A stretch of 64,000 nucleotides of DNA from NCBI RefSeq assembly GCF_013408795.1, contig NZ_JACCCC010000001.1, positions 3,410,001 to 3,474,000 of the forward strand, written 5' to 3'. Below the pieces are notes generated by a model, which searched no databases, was not told where the DNA came from, and was given only the letters and a program-made list of their open reading frames with translations. Origin of the DNA: Spinactinospora alkalitolerans. Lineage in GTDB: Bacteria > Actinomycetota > Actinomycetes > Streptosporangiales > Streptosporangiaceae. Position numbers and translations under genes: made by a program. This document shows positions 41,354 to 50,575 of this stretch, in pieces (the stretch's first letter is position 1; the number at the start of each line of letters is the position of its first letter).

Positions 41354-42913
41354 TCAGCGCACATGTGCAACGGGCTCGGTTGAGAACAAGCTGGTCAGCC
41401 TGGACGCGGCCTGACGGACAACGCGGGCTGTCTGATCGGAACGATCCGGGTCCATCCGATGCCTGGGAACCGTCACGGTCACCGCTCCCCTGATCCGCCG
41501 GTCGATGAAGAACGGCGCGGCGATTCCGTATGCCTCGGAGATCCGCTCGCCCTCGCCGATGGCCCATCCCCGCGCCGCGATCCGCGCCAGTTCCGCGCGC
41601 AGGCCGGCCTTGTCCACTTGGGTGCGCTCGGTAAGCGGAACCAGCTCGATCGACTCCAGCAACTCCGGGACATACGCCAGGATGGATTTGCCGATGGCCC
41701 CCGCGTGGAGCGGAACCTCCACGCCGGTCTCCAGGACGTACCTGATGGCCTCTCTTCCAGGCACGGTGGCCACTAGACGCGCGCGGCTTCCGTCAAAGGT
41801 CGCAAGGCCCACCGTCTCACCGGTGTCCGCCGCCAGCCGGGCCAGCTCCTCCGCGGCCAGATCAGCGAGATCGAGTTCGGCTTCGGCCCCAGCGGCCAGT
41901 GCCGCGGCCCAGCCCAGCAGCAAGGGACCGGCAGCGAGGGCGGCATCGTCATCCCACGAGAGCAGACCGGAGGCCTCCGCCGCACGGACGAGCCGCTCGG
42001 TGGCGACGGAGCGTGCGCCCACCGCGGCGGCCAGATCCGCCGCTGTCGTCACGGCCGTCGGCACCGCGCACAGACAGGTGATGAGGCGCGTGATCCTGCC
42101 GATCAGCGTGGGTTCCGGCCCCGAGTGGAAGGGCACCAGGGCGCGAGCCTGTCGTCTCCCGTGAGCCAGAGCCGCGGTGAGTTCTCCGATCGTCTGCGAG
42201 ATAAGGGCAAGTGTGTCGTCCACCTGGGCGTCGTCGAACTCGACTCGAGGGCGGGAGACGGAGATGGAGCCGGCCATGCCCTGGTTGACGCGGAATCCCT
42301 GCGCGACTCCGGCCGCATCGGGAATGTGCTTGCCGATGCTCACAACACCGCCCCGCCGTTCGGCTGCCGTCAACAGTTCGGCAACACCGTCCGGGGTTCT
42401 CGGCGACGACGGCGTGGGCGGATCGAGCTTGGGCGGCAGCGCAGCCGTTCCTAGTCGGGTGAGGATCGCCAGACCCGCAGCACCGGCATAGCTGGGCAGT
42501 TGGGTGCCCGGCCGCAGCGTGTACCGCACCGGGACCATAGGTTCCCGGCACAGCAGCACCGTGCATCGGCTGGGGTCGGGTGTGGAGACCGAGAGGACGG
42601 CGGTGGCCTGTGTGGCGTCTCGGAGCCCGTCCAGAAGCGGACCGGCGGCGGCGAAGAGTGGATGCCTGTGGCGCAGTGCCGCGCTGAGCACGCGGAGACG
42701 AGGGCCCACCGTGTACAGGCCGCCGGATGCCTGTCCGGCCAGGCGGTGCTCGGCCAAGCTCGCCAGCGCGCGGTTGACCGTGCTCCGGCTGGAGCCCAAG
42801 TGATCAGCGAGTTCGCGCACGCCCCAGCCCTGCGGTGCCCGGCTGACCAGGGCGTTCATGATGGCCAGTACCTCGATCGCGCCCCCGTGGGCCTGCTGGT
42901 CGGAGGTAGCCAT
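41354..42913 (-). CDS. Double-length (tandem) IclR family regulator
   Basis: 519 residues from ATG 42913, twice the usual IclR length. Unit one: HTH GWGVRELADHLGSSRSTVNR and an effector domain up to about 245. Unit two, from about 260: a weaker HTH around VTTAADLAAAVGARSVATER and a complete effector domain with VPLHAGAIGKSILAYVPELL, then RGWAIGEGERISEAYGIAAP and PFFIDRRIRGAVTVTVPRHR. IclR proteins normally dimerise, so the fusion may be a built-in pseudodimer with two different ligand pockets. It is divergent from the MHS transporter and probably controls the 43044-46099 operon. Confidence 0.88.
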   Translation of the reverse strand: MATSDQQAHGGAIEVLAIMNALVSRAPQGWGVRELADHLGSSRSTVNRALASLAEHRLAGQASGGLYTVGPRLRVLSAALRHRHPLFAAAGPLLDGLRDATQATAVLSVSTPDPSRCTVLLCREPMVPVRYTLRPGTQLPSYAGAAGLAILTRLGTAALPPKLDPPTPSSPRTPDGVAELLTAAERRGGVVSIGKHIPDAAGVAQGFRVNQGMAGSISVSRPRVEFDDAQVDDTLALISQTIGELTAALAHGRRQARALVPFHSGPEPTLIGRITRLITCLCAVPTAVTTAADLAAAVGARSVATERLVRAAEASGLLSWDDDAALAAGPLLLGWAAALAAGAEAELDLADLAAEELARLAADTGETVGLATFDGSRARLVATVPGREAIRYVLETGVEVPLHAGAIGKSILAYVPELLESIELVPLTERTQVDKAGLRAELARIAARGWAIGEGERISEAYGIAAPFFIDRRIRGAVTVTVPRHRMDPDRSDQTARVVRQAASRLTSLFSTEPVAHVR

Positions 42914-43043
42914 CGCCCAAGTATGGCAGACGCCTCGCTTGCACTGCCGCCCCCCAATGCGCCTTGACAAGGAGGAACGTCGATGTGAACCTGATTACCC
43001 CCTTAGTGGGACACCGTCTCATTTTTCTGAAAGAGGTTCTCCG

Positions 43044-44351
43044 ATGCCGGACACCCGCATGGAGGAGACCGATCATCGGCGCCGCGCCAAGAAGGCGACC
43101 GGCGTCGCGGTTTTCGGAACCTTCATCGAGTACTACGACTTCAGCGTCTACGGCTATGTGGCCGCGACCCTGGCGCTCGTCTTCTTTCCCAGCGACGACC
43201 CGACCGTCGGCCTGCTCAACACGCTGCTGGTCTTCGGTTCAGCCTTCGTGGTCCGGCCGCTCGGCGCCGTTTTCTTCGGACGCCTCGGGGACCAGCGCGG
43301 ACGTCGGTACAGCCTGGTCGCCAGCATCACCTGTATGGGGGCGGCCGCCACACTGACCGGGCTTCTTCCGGGTTACGCGCAGATCGGCATCCTCGCCCCC
43401 ATCCTCCTGGTACTGCTGCGCATGCTGCAGGGCTTCTCCACCGGCGGTGAGATCGGCGGTGCGGCCGCCTACATCCGCGAGTGGGCGGCGCCCAGGCACC
43501 GCTCCCTCTACGTCTCCTTCATCCCCGGTGTGGCGCAGGTGGGCAAAGGGCTCGCCGCCGGCCTGGCCGCACTGATCGCAGCCGCGCTGCCGGCGGACGC
43601 CTTGGCGGACTGGGGGTGGCGAATCCCGTTCCTGCTGGCGCTGCCGTTGGGGGCCCTCTGCCTCTACCTGCGCCTGAAGGTCGAGGACAGCCCTGAGTTC
43701 CAGTCCATCGAGGCCAAGGGAGACAAGACCGAGAAGCCGTTCACCGAAGTCCTCACCCGCTACCCGAAGGCCCTGGCCAAGGTCACCTCCATCTCCTTGG
43801 TGCAGAACCTGGGCACCTACATCGGCACGGTATTCGTGGCGGTGTACTTCAGCGAGGTGCTCGGCTTCAGCAAGGGCGACGCCTCGACCATCGTGCTGAT
43901 CGCCGTGCTCTTCGCCGCCTTCCTCATCCCGGTGGCGGGGCAGGTGGGCAACCGGATCGGCGGTAAGCGGGTGCTGCTCTGCTCGTATCTGGCCTACGTG
44001 GCGCTGACGCTGCCGTCCTTCGCGCTCATGAACCAGGGCTCCGTCGGCCTCGCCCTGGCCGGGCTCATGCTCGGCATCCTGCCCTACGCCCTGTGCCAGG
44101 CGGGAACGTACGCCACCATGTCCGAGCTCTACCCGACGCGCGTTCGGCACACCGGCGTCGCCGTGGGCCACAGCGTCGGCGCCGTGCTCGGCGGTGGGCT
44201 GGGGCCGTATCTGGCCACCTGGCTGATCTCGGCGACCGACAACACGTTCATGCCCGCCTTCATGCTGGTGGGTGCGGGAATCGTCGGACTGCTCGTGGTG
44301 GGTGTCGCGGTCAAGCCCAACAGCGACCCGGGCAATCACCTCTACCGCTAG
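43044..44351 (+). CDS. MFS transporter, metabolite:H+ symporter (MHS) type
   Basis: 435 residues from ATG 43044 with AAAGAGG upstream. MHS landmarks: FGTFIEYYDFSVYGYVAATL in TM1, FFGRLGDQRGRRYSLVASIT after TM2, GFSTGGEIGGAAAYIREWA in TM4-5 and TLPSFALMNQGS near the end. This group imports small organic acids such as alpha-ketoglutarate, shikimate or proline betaine. It leads the operon with a 2-hydroxyacid dehydrogenase (12 bp after) and an RraA-like aldolase, so the substrate is probably a hydroxy or keto acid. Confidence 0.92.
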   Translation: MPDTRMEETDHRRRAKKATGVAVFGTFIEYYDFSVYGYVAATLALVFFPSDDPTVGLLNTLLVFGSAFVVRPLGAVFFGRLGDQRGRRYSLVASITCMGAAATLTGLLPGYAQIGILAPILLVLLRMLQGFSTGGEIGGAAAYIREWAAPRHRSLYVSFIPGVAQVGKGLAAGLAALIAAALPADALADWGWRIPFLLALPLGALCLYLRLKVEDSPEFQSIEAKGDKTEKPFTEVLTRYPKALAKVTSISLVQNLGTYIGTVFVAVYFSEVLGFSKGDASTIVLIAVLFAAFLIPVAGQVGNRIGGKRVLLCSYLAYVALTLPSFALMNQGSVGLALAGLMLGILPYALCQAGTYATMSELYPTRVRHTGVAVGHSVGAVLGGGLGPYLATWLISATDNTFMPAFMLVGAGIVGLLVVGVAVKPNSDPGNHLYR

Positions 44352-44363
44352 GAAGCACACACC

Positions 44364-45356
44364 GTGACCGAGATTTACGTATCCGATGCCATCCACCCCG
44401 ACGTCCTCGCCACCATCGGCGAGTCAGCGCGGGTCCATTTGGGCTGGGGGGACGACGCGGTCGACTACGCCCGGGTGGCTCCGGCGGTCGACGCCGTGAT
44501 CCTCCGCGCGGAGACCTTCAGCCGAGCCGTGATCGAGGCATCGCCCAACCTGAGAATCATCGCCCGCCACGGGGTGGGCACGGACAACGTGGACCTCCAC
44601 GCCGCCGCCGAACACTGCGTGTGGGTCACCACCACCCCGGGAGCCAACAGCAACGCCGTGGCCGAATACGTCTTCGCCCTACTGCTCTCGGCCGCCAGGA
44701 AAGTGCCCCAGGCGATGGAGCGCGTACGCGGTGAACGCTGGTCCGAGGGCAAGTCCGACCTCGTCGGCTTCGAACTCGGCGGCCGCACCATCGGCGTCCT
44801 GGGCTTCGGCTCCATCGGCAGGGCGGTGACGCGGATCGCCACCGGATTCCGAATGCGCGTCCTGGCTTACGACCCCGCCGTGGAACCCGCCGACATCGCG
44901 GGAGCCGGTGCGGGGCCGGTCGAGCTGAGAGAGTTGCTCGCCGCCTCCGACGTGGTCACCGTCCACGTGCCCCTGCTGCCGTCCACCCGCAATCTGCTCG
45001 GCGCCGACGAGATCGCTCGGATGAAACCCGGCAGCATCCTGGTCAACACGTCCCGGGGCGGGCTGGTCGATGAGAACGCCCTGGCCGACGCGCTGCGGTC
45101 CGGCCGACTGGGTGGCGCGGTCCTGGACGTCCTCGAGGCCGAGGCAGCCGACATGAAGGACCCGCTGCGCCACAACGCGCTCCCGCTGGGCACCACACCC
45201 GCTCTCGGGGTCACCCCTCATGTGGCCGGCCAAACCACCGAGGCGTTCCGCCAAGCCGGACACATGGCCTGGGAGGCGGTACAGGCGGCCCTGGCCGACA
45301 GGACCCCGCCGCACGCGGTGCAGCCAAGGGGAGGCCGAATGGCGGCCGAAGCCTGA
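44364..45356 (+). CDS. NAD-dependent D-2-hydroxyacid dehydrogenase
   Basis: 330 residues from a GTG at 44364. The NAD fold GVLGFGSIGRAVTRIATGF sits near residue 150. The catalytic trio is visible as Arg in VNTSRGGLVDENALADAL, Glu in the DVLEAEAADM region, and His in GVTPHVAGQTTEAFRQAGH. It resembles the serA/glyoxylate-reductase branch without an ACT domain. It interconverts a 2-hydroxy acid and a 2-oxo acid, which would fit feeding the downstream aldolase. Confidence 0.9.
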   Translation: MTEIYVSDAIHPDVLATIGESARVHLGWGDDAVDYARVAPAVDAVILRAETFSRAVIEASPNLRIIARHGVGTDNVDLHAAAEHCVWVTTTPGANSNAVAEYVFALLLSAARKVPQAMERVRGERWSEGKSDLVGFELGGRTIGVLGFGSIGRAVTRIATGFRMRVLAYDPAVEPADIAGAGAGPVELRELLAASDVVTVHVPLLPSTRNLLGADEIARMKPGSILVNTSRGGLVDENALADALRSGRLGGAVLDVLEAEAADMKDPLRHNALPLGTTPALGVTPHVAGQTTEAFRQAGHMAWEAVQAALADRTPPHAVQPRGGRMAAEA

Positions 45357-45454
45357 CGGAGCTCGCCGCCACCGGAGTCGGCGGCGCGGTTCCAGCAGCC
45401 CCGACCCCCGTCCGGGCCATCAACACCTCGAGAAGAACTGATTGAAGGAGCGCA

Positions 45455-46099
45455 ATGTACATCGATGCCGCCGCCGACAACATCCGGGTGTCCCGACCCT
45501 GGGCGCGCCCAACCGCAGATCTCGTCAACGGTCTCGCCGCCTATCCGACGGCGCTCATAGGCGACGTCCGCAGACGCATGGGCCTGATGTCATCGGAAAT
45601 CCGTTGTCTGACGCCGGGTCTCAGGCTGGCCGGCTCCATCCTGCCCATCCAGATCTGGGAAGGAGACAATCTGGCCATCCACCGCGGCCTGGACGAAGCC
45701 CAACCGGGTGACGTGCTGGTCGTCGCGGGCAATTCCGTCACCGGTAGGTCTGTCTTCGGCGGCATCCTGGCCGAAATCTGCCTCGCCCACGGTGTCAAGG
45801 GCGTGATCGTCGACGGAGCCGTGCGGGACCTGGAGGAGACGGCCCGCCTGGGACTTCCGGTCTTCGCCCGGGCGGTCAGCCCCGCAGGCCCCTCCAAGAA
45901 CGGCCCTGGCACCGTAGGCGCGCCGGTGGCCTGCGGAAACATGGTGTGCAACCCCGGTGATGCGGTCATCGGCGACGACGACGGCATCATCGTGGTGCCC
46001 GCCGACGAGGTGGAGGAGACGCTGGCACTCCTTCCTGCCCAGCAGCAGGCCGAAACCGCCATCCTCAACAGACTCGCGGCCGAGCGCAAGCAGAGTTGA
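45455..46099 (+). CDS. RraA-like/HMG-CHA aldolase family protein
   Basis: 214 residues from ATG 45455 with GAAGGAG upstream. The HMG/CHA aldolase signature is complete: GRSVFGGILAEICLAHGVKG, VIVDGAVRDLEETARLGLPV with the Arg-Asp pair, and PGDAVIGDDDGIIVVPADEV. Class II enzymes of this family cleave 4-hydroxy-4-methyl-2-oxoglutarate or 4-carboxy-4-hydroxy-2-oxoadipate to pyruvate plus a 2-oxo acid; RraA itself is a non-enzymatic RNase E inhibitor. Metabolic neighbours favour the aldolase. A terminator follows at 46171. Confidence 0.88.
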   Translation: MYIDAAADNIRVSRPWARPTADLVNGLAAYPTALIGDVRRRMGLMSSEIRCLTPGLRLAGSILPIQIWEGDNLAIHRGLDEAQPGDVLVVAGNSVTGRSVFGGILAEICLAHGVKGVIVDGAVRDLEETARLGLPVFARAVSPAGPSKNGPGTVGAPVACGNMVCNPGDAVIGDDDGIIVVPADEVEETLALLPAQQQAETAILNRLAAERKQS

Positions 46100-46170
46100 G
46101 AAGCGAACCGGTGCGGTGTCCGGGGTTCCCGGCATGAGGAGCACCACAAGCGCGAAAAGAACCTTCGCCC

Positions 46171-46213
46171 CGGCTTAGGCCCCGTCTCCCCCCGAGCCGG
46201 GGCCTAAGCCGGA
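46171..46213. terminator. Strong stem-loop terminator
   Basis: A perfect 15-bp inverted repeat, CCGGCTTAGGCCCCG at 46171-46185 and CGGGGCCTAAGCCGG at 46199-46213, with a 13-nt loop. It closes the plus-strand operon that ends at 46099. Confidence 0.75.
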
Positions 46214-46584
46214 CACGCAGAGCGGAGCTGCGGCAAGTGCGCGGTCAGCACGCGGGCGTACTCAGCCAGAACCTCCGAGAGCCGCTCGGCCTGCTCTTCT
46301 ACGGGCTCGGCCTCCTCCTCGCCGGACCACTCGGACTCCTCGCCGGCGAGGAGCCGCCGACGAGCCTCGGCCATGTGCGGGCCGGCCTCAAGCGAACCGT
46401 CCACGGCCTCCACCGCCGCAGCGGCCACACCCCGCCGATGGAGCTCATCGACGAGTTCGGCGGTGCCGGACAGCAGCGGAGCCTGCGGCTCTTCCCACAC
46501 CGCGCCCCACAGGCGCTGGCGCAGGCGGACTGCCGCAGCTCGGCTGCGACATGGAGCTGTGTGGCGCTGCCGGCGCGCCTGCAT
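46204..46584 (-). CDS. Hypothetical protein, doubtful
   Basis: An open frame of 126 residues, rich in Glu, Ala and Arg. Its middle reads TAELVDELHRRGVAAAAVEA and its C-terminal part GEEEAEPVEEQAERLSEVLA could form a coiled coil. No family is recognised. Its stop lies inside the terminator stem and no ribosome site is obvious, so it could be a chance frame or a gene fragment. Confidence 0.3.
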   Translation of the reverse strand: MQARRQRHTAPCRSRAAAVRLRQRLWGAVWEEPQAPLLSGTAELVDELHRRGVAAAAVEAVDGSLEAGPHMAEARRRLLAGEESEWSGEEEAEPVEEQAERLSEVLAEYARVLTAHLPQLRSACPA

Positions 46585-46631
46585 GGTGACTGCGGTGACC
46601 AGCCCACCCCGGGATGGTCACCGCGCGCCGG

Positions 46632-47939
46632 TCACACCTCGGCGAGCTCCATGTGGCGGCGATCCTTGGCGAGGTAGCCGCCGACCAGCAACAGCGCGCC
46701 TCCCGCGGCGAGGACGACCACCGGGGTGTAGTCGTAGGGCATGACGTCGCCCAGCCACACCATGTAGTAGGCGTAGAACGCCGGGATCATGCTGGGCAGG
46801 CTGTAGGCGATGCCGTAGCCCGAGGCGCGGACCTCGGTCGGGAACAGCTCCATCAGGAACGCGGTGATCATCGCCCAGACGAACAGGCCGCCGATGATCG
46901 CCACGACCGTGAAGGGGATCACCGCGAGGGCGTCGCTCTGGCTCACCGCGAGACCGAGCGCGACCGGGCCCACCACAAGGTTGACCCCGCCCAGGACCAT
47001 GATGACCTGCCGCCGGCCGAAGCGCTGCCCCAGGTGTCCCACGAACGGGAACAGGACCATGCCGATGGCCGCCGACACCAGGATGATCAGGTTGATCCGG
47101 GAGACGTCCACCCCGAGCCCGCCGAAGTGGCTGGAGAACACGCCGACCGTGCCGTTGAGGGTGAGCCAGCATCCCGAGCCGACGATGAACGCGACGCCGA
47201 ACGACGCCAGGTTCCGGCCGGAGAAAAGCACCTTCAGGGGGTTGCCGGCCTCGGGCACCTCCGTCCACAGCTCCGACTCGGGCACCGACCGCCAGTAGAG
47301 GACGAACAGCGCGACGCAGAACACGAACCCGACGGCGAACGGGACGCGCCACCCCCACACCGAGTAGGGCGCGTCCGGCCCTCCGGTCGGGAACAGCGCG
47401 AGGGTGAGCATGGTGACGATGGTGATGAACCCGAGGGCGGCCGGGTAGCCCATGTTGATCAGCGACCCGAAGACCCCCCGCCGGTTGCGGGGGGCGTACT
47501 CCATCGCCAGTGGGTTGGCCGCGGTGTACTCGCCGCCGAGGAACACCCCGTCGAGGAGCCGCAGGACCACCAGCAGGACCAAGGCCGCCACCCCGATGGT
47601 GTGGAACCCCGGCATCACCGTCATGATGCCGGTGCACACCGCCGACCCTCCGGCGGCGATCAGGGTCGTACGCCGACGCCCCAGCCGGTCTCCCATGGGG
47701 CCGAAGATGAGGGACCCCAGCGGGCGCCCGACGATCGAGGCAACGAAGATCAACGCCGAGAAGACGGCCACGTCGACGTCGGAGGAGCCGGTGGCGGTGA
47801 AGTACGCCATCGCCGGGGTCAGGGCGATCACCGGCAGGTAGATGTCGTACATGTCGACAAAGAAGCCGAACATCGCCCCACCCAGGGCACGGCGTCGCTT
47901 GGCGCGCTGGCCGGGGGCTGACTGGGCTGTGTCAGTCAT
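46632..47939 (-). CDS. MFS transporter of the MHS/phosphate-symporter-like group
   Basis: 435 residues from ATG 47939. Twelve membrane segments; VDMYDIYLPVIALTPAMAYF in TM1, RPLGSLIFGPMGDRLGRRRT after TM2 and LLDGVFLGGEYTAANPLAME in TM4-5 are typical of the metabolite:proton symporter group. Its start overlaps the nitrilase stop by 8 bp, so the nitrilase is upstream in the same operon. It probably imports the nitrile substrate or exports or imports the acid product. Regulation by the divergent TrmB protein is expected. Confidence 0.9.
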   Translation of the reverse strand: MTDTAQSAPGQRAKRRRALGGAMFGFFVDMYDIYLPVIALTPAMAYFTATGSSDVDVAVFSALIFVASIVGRPLGSLIFGPMGDRLGRRRTTLIAAGGSAVCTGIMTVMPGFHTIGVAALVLLVVLRLLDGVFLGGEYTAANPLAMEYAPRNRRGVFGSLINMGYPAALGFITIVTMLTLALFPTGGPDAPYSVWGWRVPFAVGFVFCVALFVLYWRSVPESELWTEVPEAGNPLKVLFSGRNLASFGVAFIVGSGCWLTLNGTVGVFSSHFGGLGVDVSRINLIILVSAAIGMVLFPFVGHLGQRFGRRQVIMVLGGVNLVVGPVALGLAVSQSDALAVIPFTVVAIIGGLFVWAMITAFLMELFPTEVRASGYGIAYSLPSMIPAFYAYYMVWLGDVMPYDYTPVVVLAAGGALLLVGGYLAKDRRHMELAEV

Positions 47940-48963
47940 TGGGCTCGTTCTCCTCGCCTTGGGGCTCGGGTCGTGCGGGGGTGTCGTCGACGAGCGTCAC
48001 GGCCGCGGGACGGCTGGTGTCGACACGGAGTTGGAAGAGGTCGGTGCGCTGGTAGGTGCCGACGATGTCGTGGATGCGCTTGAGCACGACCTCGTCCTGG
48101 AGGTCGACGTCGGCGTAGAGAATGCCCTCACCGCCCACGAGGGGTCCGGCCAGGACCTCGCCGCGAGGGCCGACGATGAGGGAGGCGGTGGGCGCGGAGC
48201 GAAGGAGCTGTTCCACGCGGCTGTCGCCTTCGGCGACGGCGGCCACGGCATCGTCGCCCAGGGCGGTGGCCGCTACGACGCTGAACACCTTTCCCTCGAA
48301 GGCGTGGGCGGCGCTGCGAATGCGGATGGCGTCCTGCAGGTCGTAGTCGGCCTGTCCCTCGCGCTGGTCGAAGGGCCATGACGGAGGGTAGGAGGCCACG
48401 TGCACCCGTTCCCCCTGGGCGAGCAGGGTGTAGCGGGCGAGGGTGTTGGTGTTCTCCCCGCAGATCAGGGCGCCGACGTTCCAGCCGTCCAACTCCACCG
48501 GTCGCAGGTCGTGTGCGTCGCCGTGGGACCAGGTGAGGCGCTCGTAGTAGGTGGCAACGAGCTTGCGCCGGTGGTTGACCAGGCGTCCCTCCCGATCGAA
48601 GATCAGGTTGCTGTTGAAGAGCTGTCCCAGGGAGTGCGGCGCCCGCTCGTTCACGCCCACCGACAGCAACACCGAGTGACGGGTCGCGATCTGGCCGAGG
48701 CGCGCCACCTCGCTACCGGGCACGGTGATAGACGAGGCGACGAGCCGTTCGTGCAGGCCGTGCTGCTCGATGGGCGGCAGCACTCCTCCCCAGACGGGAA
48801 AGCCCGCGACGAAGCTCTCCCCGAAGGCGACGAGCTCGGCCCCGTTGCCCGCCGCCTCCCCCACGAGATGGTCGAGCTTGTCCAGCGTTCCCTCGACGTC
48901 GAGGAACTGCGGAGCCGCCTGCACCGCGGCCACCGTGAGCGCGGGTAGACCCCTGTCGGCCAT
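47932..48963 (-). CDS. Nitrilase (C-N hydrolase family, branch 1)
   Basis: 343 residues from ATG 48963, with AGGGAAG upstream. The catalytic Glu-Lys-Cys triad is E49 (VAFGESFVAGFPVW), K134 (HRRKLVATYYERLTWSHGD) and C168 (ALICGENTNTLARYTLLAQG). The RRKLxxTYxERLxWxxGD and CGENxNxLAR forms are those of true nitrilases, not amidases or cyanide dihydratases in general. It hydrolyses R-CN to the acid plus ammonia. It leads the nitrilase and MFS operon and is divergent from the TrmB-type regulator with its operators at 49029 and 49137. Confidence 0.93.
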   Translation of the reverse strand: MADRGLPALTVAAVQAAPQFLDVEGTLDKLDHLVGEAAGNGAELVAFGESFVAGFPVWGGVLPPIEQHGLHERLVASSITVPGSEVARLGQIATRHSVLLSVGVNERAPHSLGQLFNSNLIFDREGRLVNHRRKLVATYYERLTWSHGDAHDLRPVELDGWNVGALICGENTNTLARYTLLAQGERVHVASYPPSWPFDQREGQADYDLQDAIRIRSAAHAFEGKVFSVVAATALGDDAVAAVAEGDSRVEQLLRSAPTASLIVGPRGEVLAGPLVGGEGILYADVDLQDEVVLKRIHDIVGTYQRTDLFQLRVDTSRPAAVTLVDDTPARPEPQGEENEPND

Positions 48964-49028
48964 GGCTTCCCTGCCCTTCTCAAGAGAACCGGAGATGTGG
49001 CATCGACAAAACAACGCCGAAAACGTTA

Positions 49029-49048
49029 TTGTCGACGAATCTCGACAA
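49029..49048. promoter_or_regulatory. Operator TTGTCGA-N6-TCGACAA (copy 1)
   Basis: A perfect 7-bp inverted repeat with a 6-bp spacer (TTGTCGA, CGAATC, TCGACAA), 66 bp upstream of the nitrilase start in an AT-rich divergent region. It matches the second copy near the TrmB gene. Confidence 0.65.
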
Positions 49049-49136
49049 CAATTCTTTCGCCTTTACGACTGGCGAACACCATAAATATCCAGGCCACGAT
49101 GGTCAATATGTTGTGTTTTGGAGATATGGTTTTATG

Positions 49137-49156
49137 TTGTCGAGGATCGTCGACGG
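49137..49156. promoter_or_regulatory. Operator TTGTCGA-N6-TCGACGG (copy 2)
   Basis: The same operator with two mismatches at the far end, only 12 bp before the TrmB start codon at 49169. Binding here would repress the regulator's own gene. The two copies are 108 bp apart centre to centre. Confidence 0.6.
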
Positions 49157-49168
49157 AAGGGTCCGGGC

Positions 49169-49936
49169 ATGCTGGAGGAGTTGGAGCAGATCGGTCTGGA
49201 CCCGAAGGAGGCTCGCTTCTACCTGGCCGTACTCAATCTCGACCGACCCACCGTCGCCGAAGCGGCCCAGTCGGCGGACCTTACGCGCACCAACGGCTAC
49301 GACATCGCCAAGCGCCTGGCCCGGCGAGGGTTCATCACCGTCACCGAGACAGGGGACCGCGCCGGGGGAGGCCGACGCACGCGGACCGTGCTCACGGCCA
49401 ACGACCCGCAGGTGCTGCTGGACGAATGGCAGCAGCGCAAGCGGGCCCTGGATGCGTTGATGCCTCGGCTGCAGGCGATGCGGGCCAAGAGCAGCGCCCA
49501 TCCCCGGGCACGTTATCTGGAAGGAGCCTCCGGGATCCGCAGGGCGCTGTTCGAGACCCTCGACTGGTCCAACCCGCTGCTCGGCATCCTGTCGATGCGG
49601 GACCTGTTCACCGTGCCGGGGCATCGGGCGATGGAGGAGTACATCGCCGGTCGACGAGAGCGTGGCCTGTGGCTGAAGGTGGTGCGCTCGCCGGAAAAGG
49701 ACCTGGCCGACGACTGGCACTCCAGCGCGGTCGACCTGCGGGAGACCCGGTTCGCCCCTCCGGGGATGGTGTTCACCATGACCATGATCATCGGGGAGCG
49801 GACGGTGGCGGCCCTCTCCTCCCGCGGCGAGAACTTCGCCATGATGATCGAGAGCCAGGAGTACGCCGACACCCAGCGCAACCTCTTCGAGGTGCTGTGG
49901 CACACGAGTCAGCCCGACCAACCGGCTGGAGAATGA
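49169..49936 (+). CDS. TrmB family transcriptional regulator
   Basis: 255 residues from ATG 49169, behind GGAAGGG. N-terminal winged helix: EQIGLDPKEARFYLAVLNLD, then PTVAEAAQSADLTRTNGYDI and AKRLARRGFITVTETGDRAG. A short coiled-coil linker (WQQRKRALDALMPRLQAMRA) leads to the PLD-like TrmB C-terminal ligand domain, with YLEGASGIRRALFETLDWSN. TrmB-type proteins sense sugars in archaea; bacterial ones control diverse operons. Here it is divergent from the nitrilase operon and has two matching operators, so it probably senses a nitrile or its acid. Confidence 0.85.
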   Translation: MLEELEQIGLDPKEARFYLAVLNLDRPTVAEAAQSADLTRTNGYDIAKRLARRGFITVTETGDRAGGGRRTRTVLTANDPQVLLDEWQQRKRALDALMPRLQAMRAKSSAHPRARYLEGASGIRRALFETLDWSNPLLGILSMRDLFTVPGHRAMEEYIAGRRERGLWLKVVRSPEKDLADDWHSSAVDLRETRFAPPGMVFTMTMIIGERTVAALSSRGENFAMMIESQEYADTQRNLFEVLWHTSQPDQPAGE

Positions 49937-50173
49937 GCCGCACGGCTACGGACTCGGCCGCACGGACTCGATGGATTGGACCTGCAGCCGCACGCCGAAG
50001 CGTTCCGGGGGCGATCTGCTCGACCTCCTCGTTCCGCATCCGCTGCTCGTCGACGGTCGACCCCTCATCGATGCGCGCAGGATCTGCTCCAGAGGCGCCT
50101 TGGCGCGGAGCAGATGCGGGCACGGGCTCATGCCGATGCGGCGTTCCAGATCGCTGTGGACCCGGACCAGCGG

Positions 50174-50575
50174 TTACGACGCGATCATGTCTTGGTCCTT
50201 GGTCGAGGGCTGGCGGCGGGATGGGCGTGAACGCGTCCAGGGAAGGCGTCCGTGCGCTGCCATGATCCCGAGGATGACCAGCACCGCGCCGAGAGGTTGA
50301 TACCACCTAAGGGGTTCGCCGAGCAGCACAATTCCGAGGACGGCCCCGACGACCGGAGACAGGTGAGTGACAGCGGCTGCGTTGGTCGCGCCCAAACAGG
50401 CGAATTGCGCAGTCAGGCTGTGCCCTGCTCCGAGGCCGTTCCACGGTCCGATGATGGTGACCACCCCGAGAAATCCCAGGCCCAAGCCGAGACTGCGATG
50501 CCGGGTCAGCCGCTCGCTGGTCAAGGCCAGGGCTGCGACCAGCATGGTGATCAATGGAGTAGTCGCATTGAAATC
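50174..50575 (-). pseudogene. EamA/DMT transporter remnant with internal deletion
   Basis: Minus-strand translation shows the second half of an EamA transporter: TTPLITMLVAALALTSERLT, then GLGLGFLGVVTIIGPWNGLG, QFACLGATNAAAVTHLSPVV and LLGEPLRWYQPLGAVLVILG. Two membrane helices that should separate QFACLGA from TNAAAVTH are missing, and the N-terminal half is replaced by unrelated sequence. It is therefore a decayed gene. Nothing else is recognised between 49937 and 50837. Confidence 0.6.
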
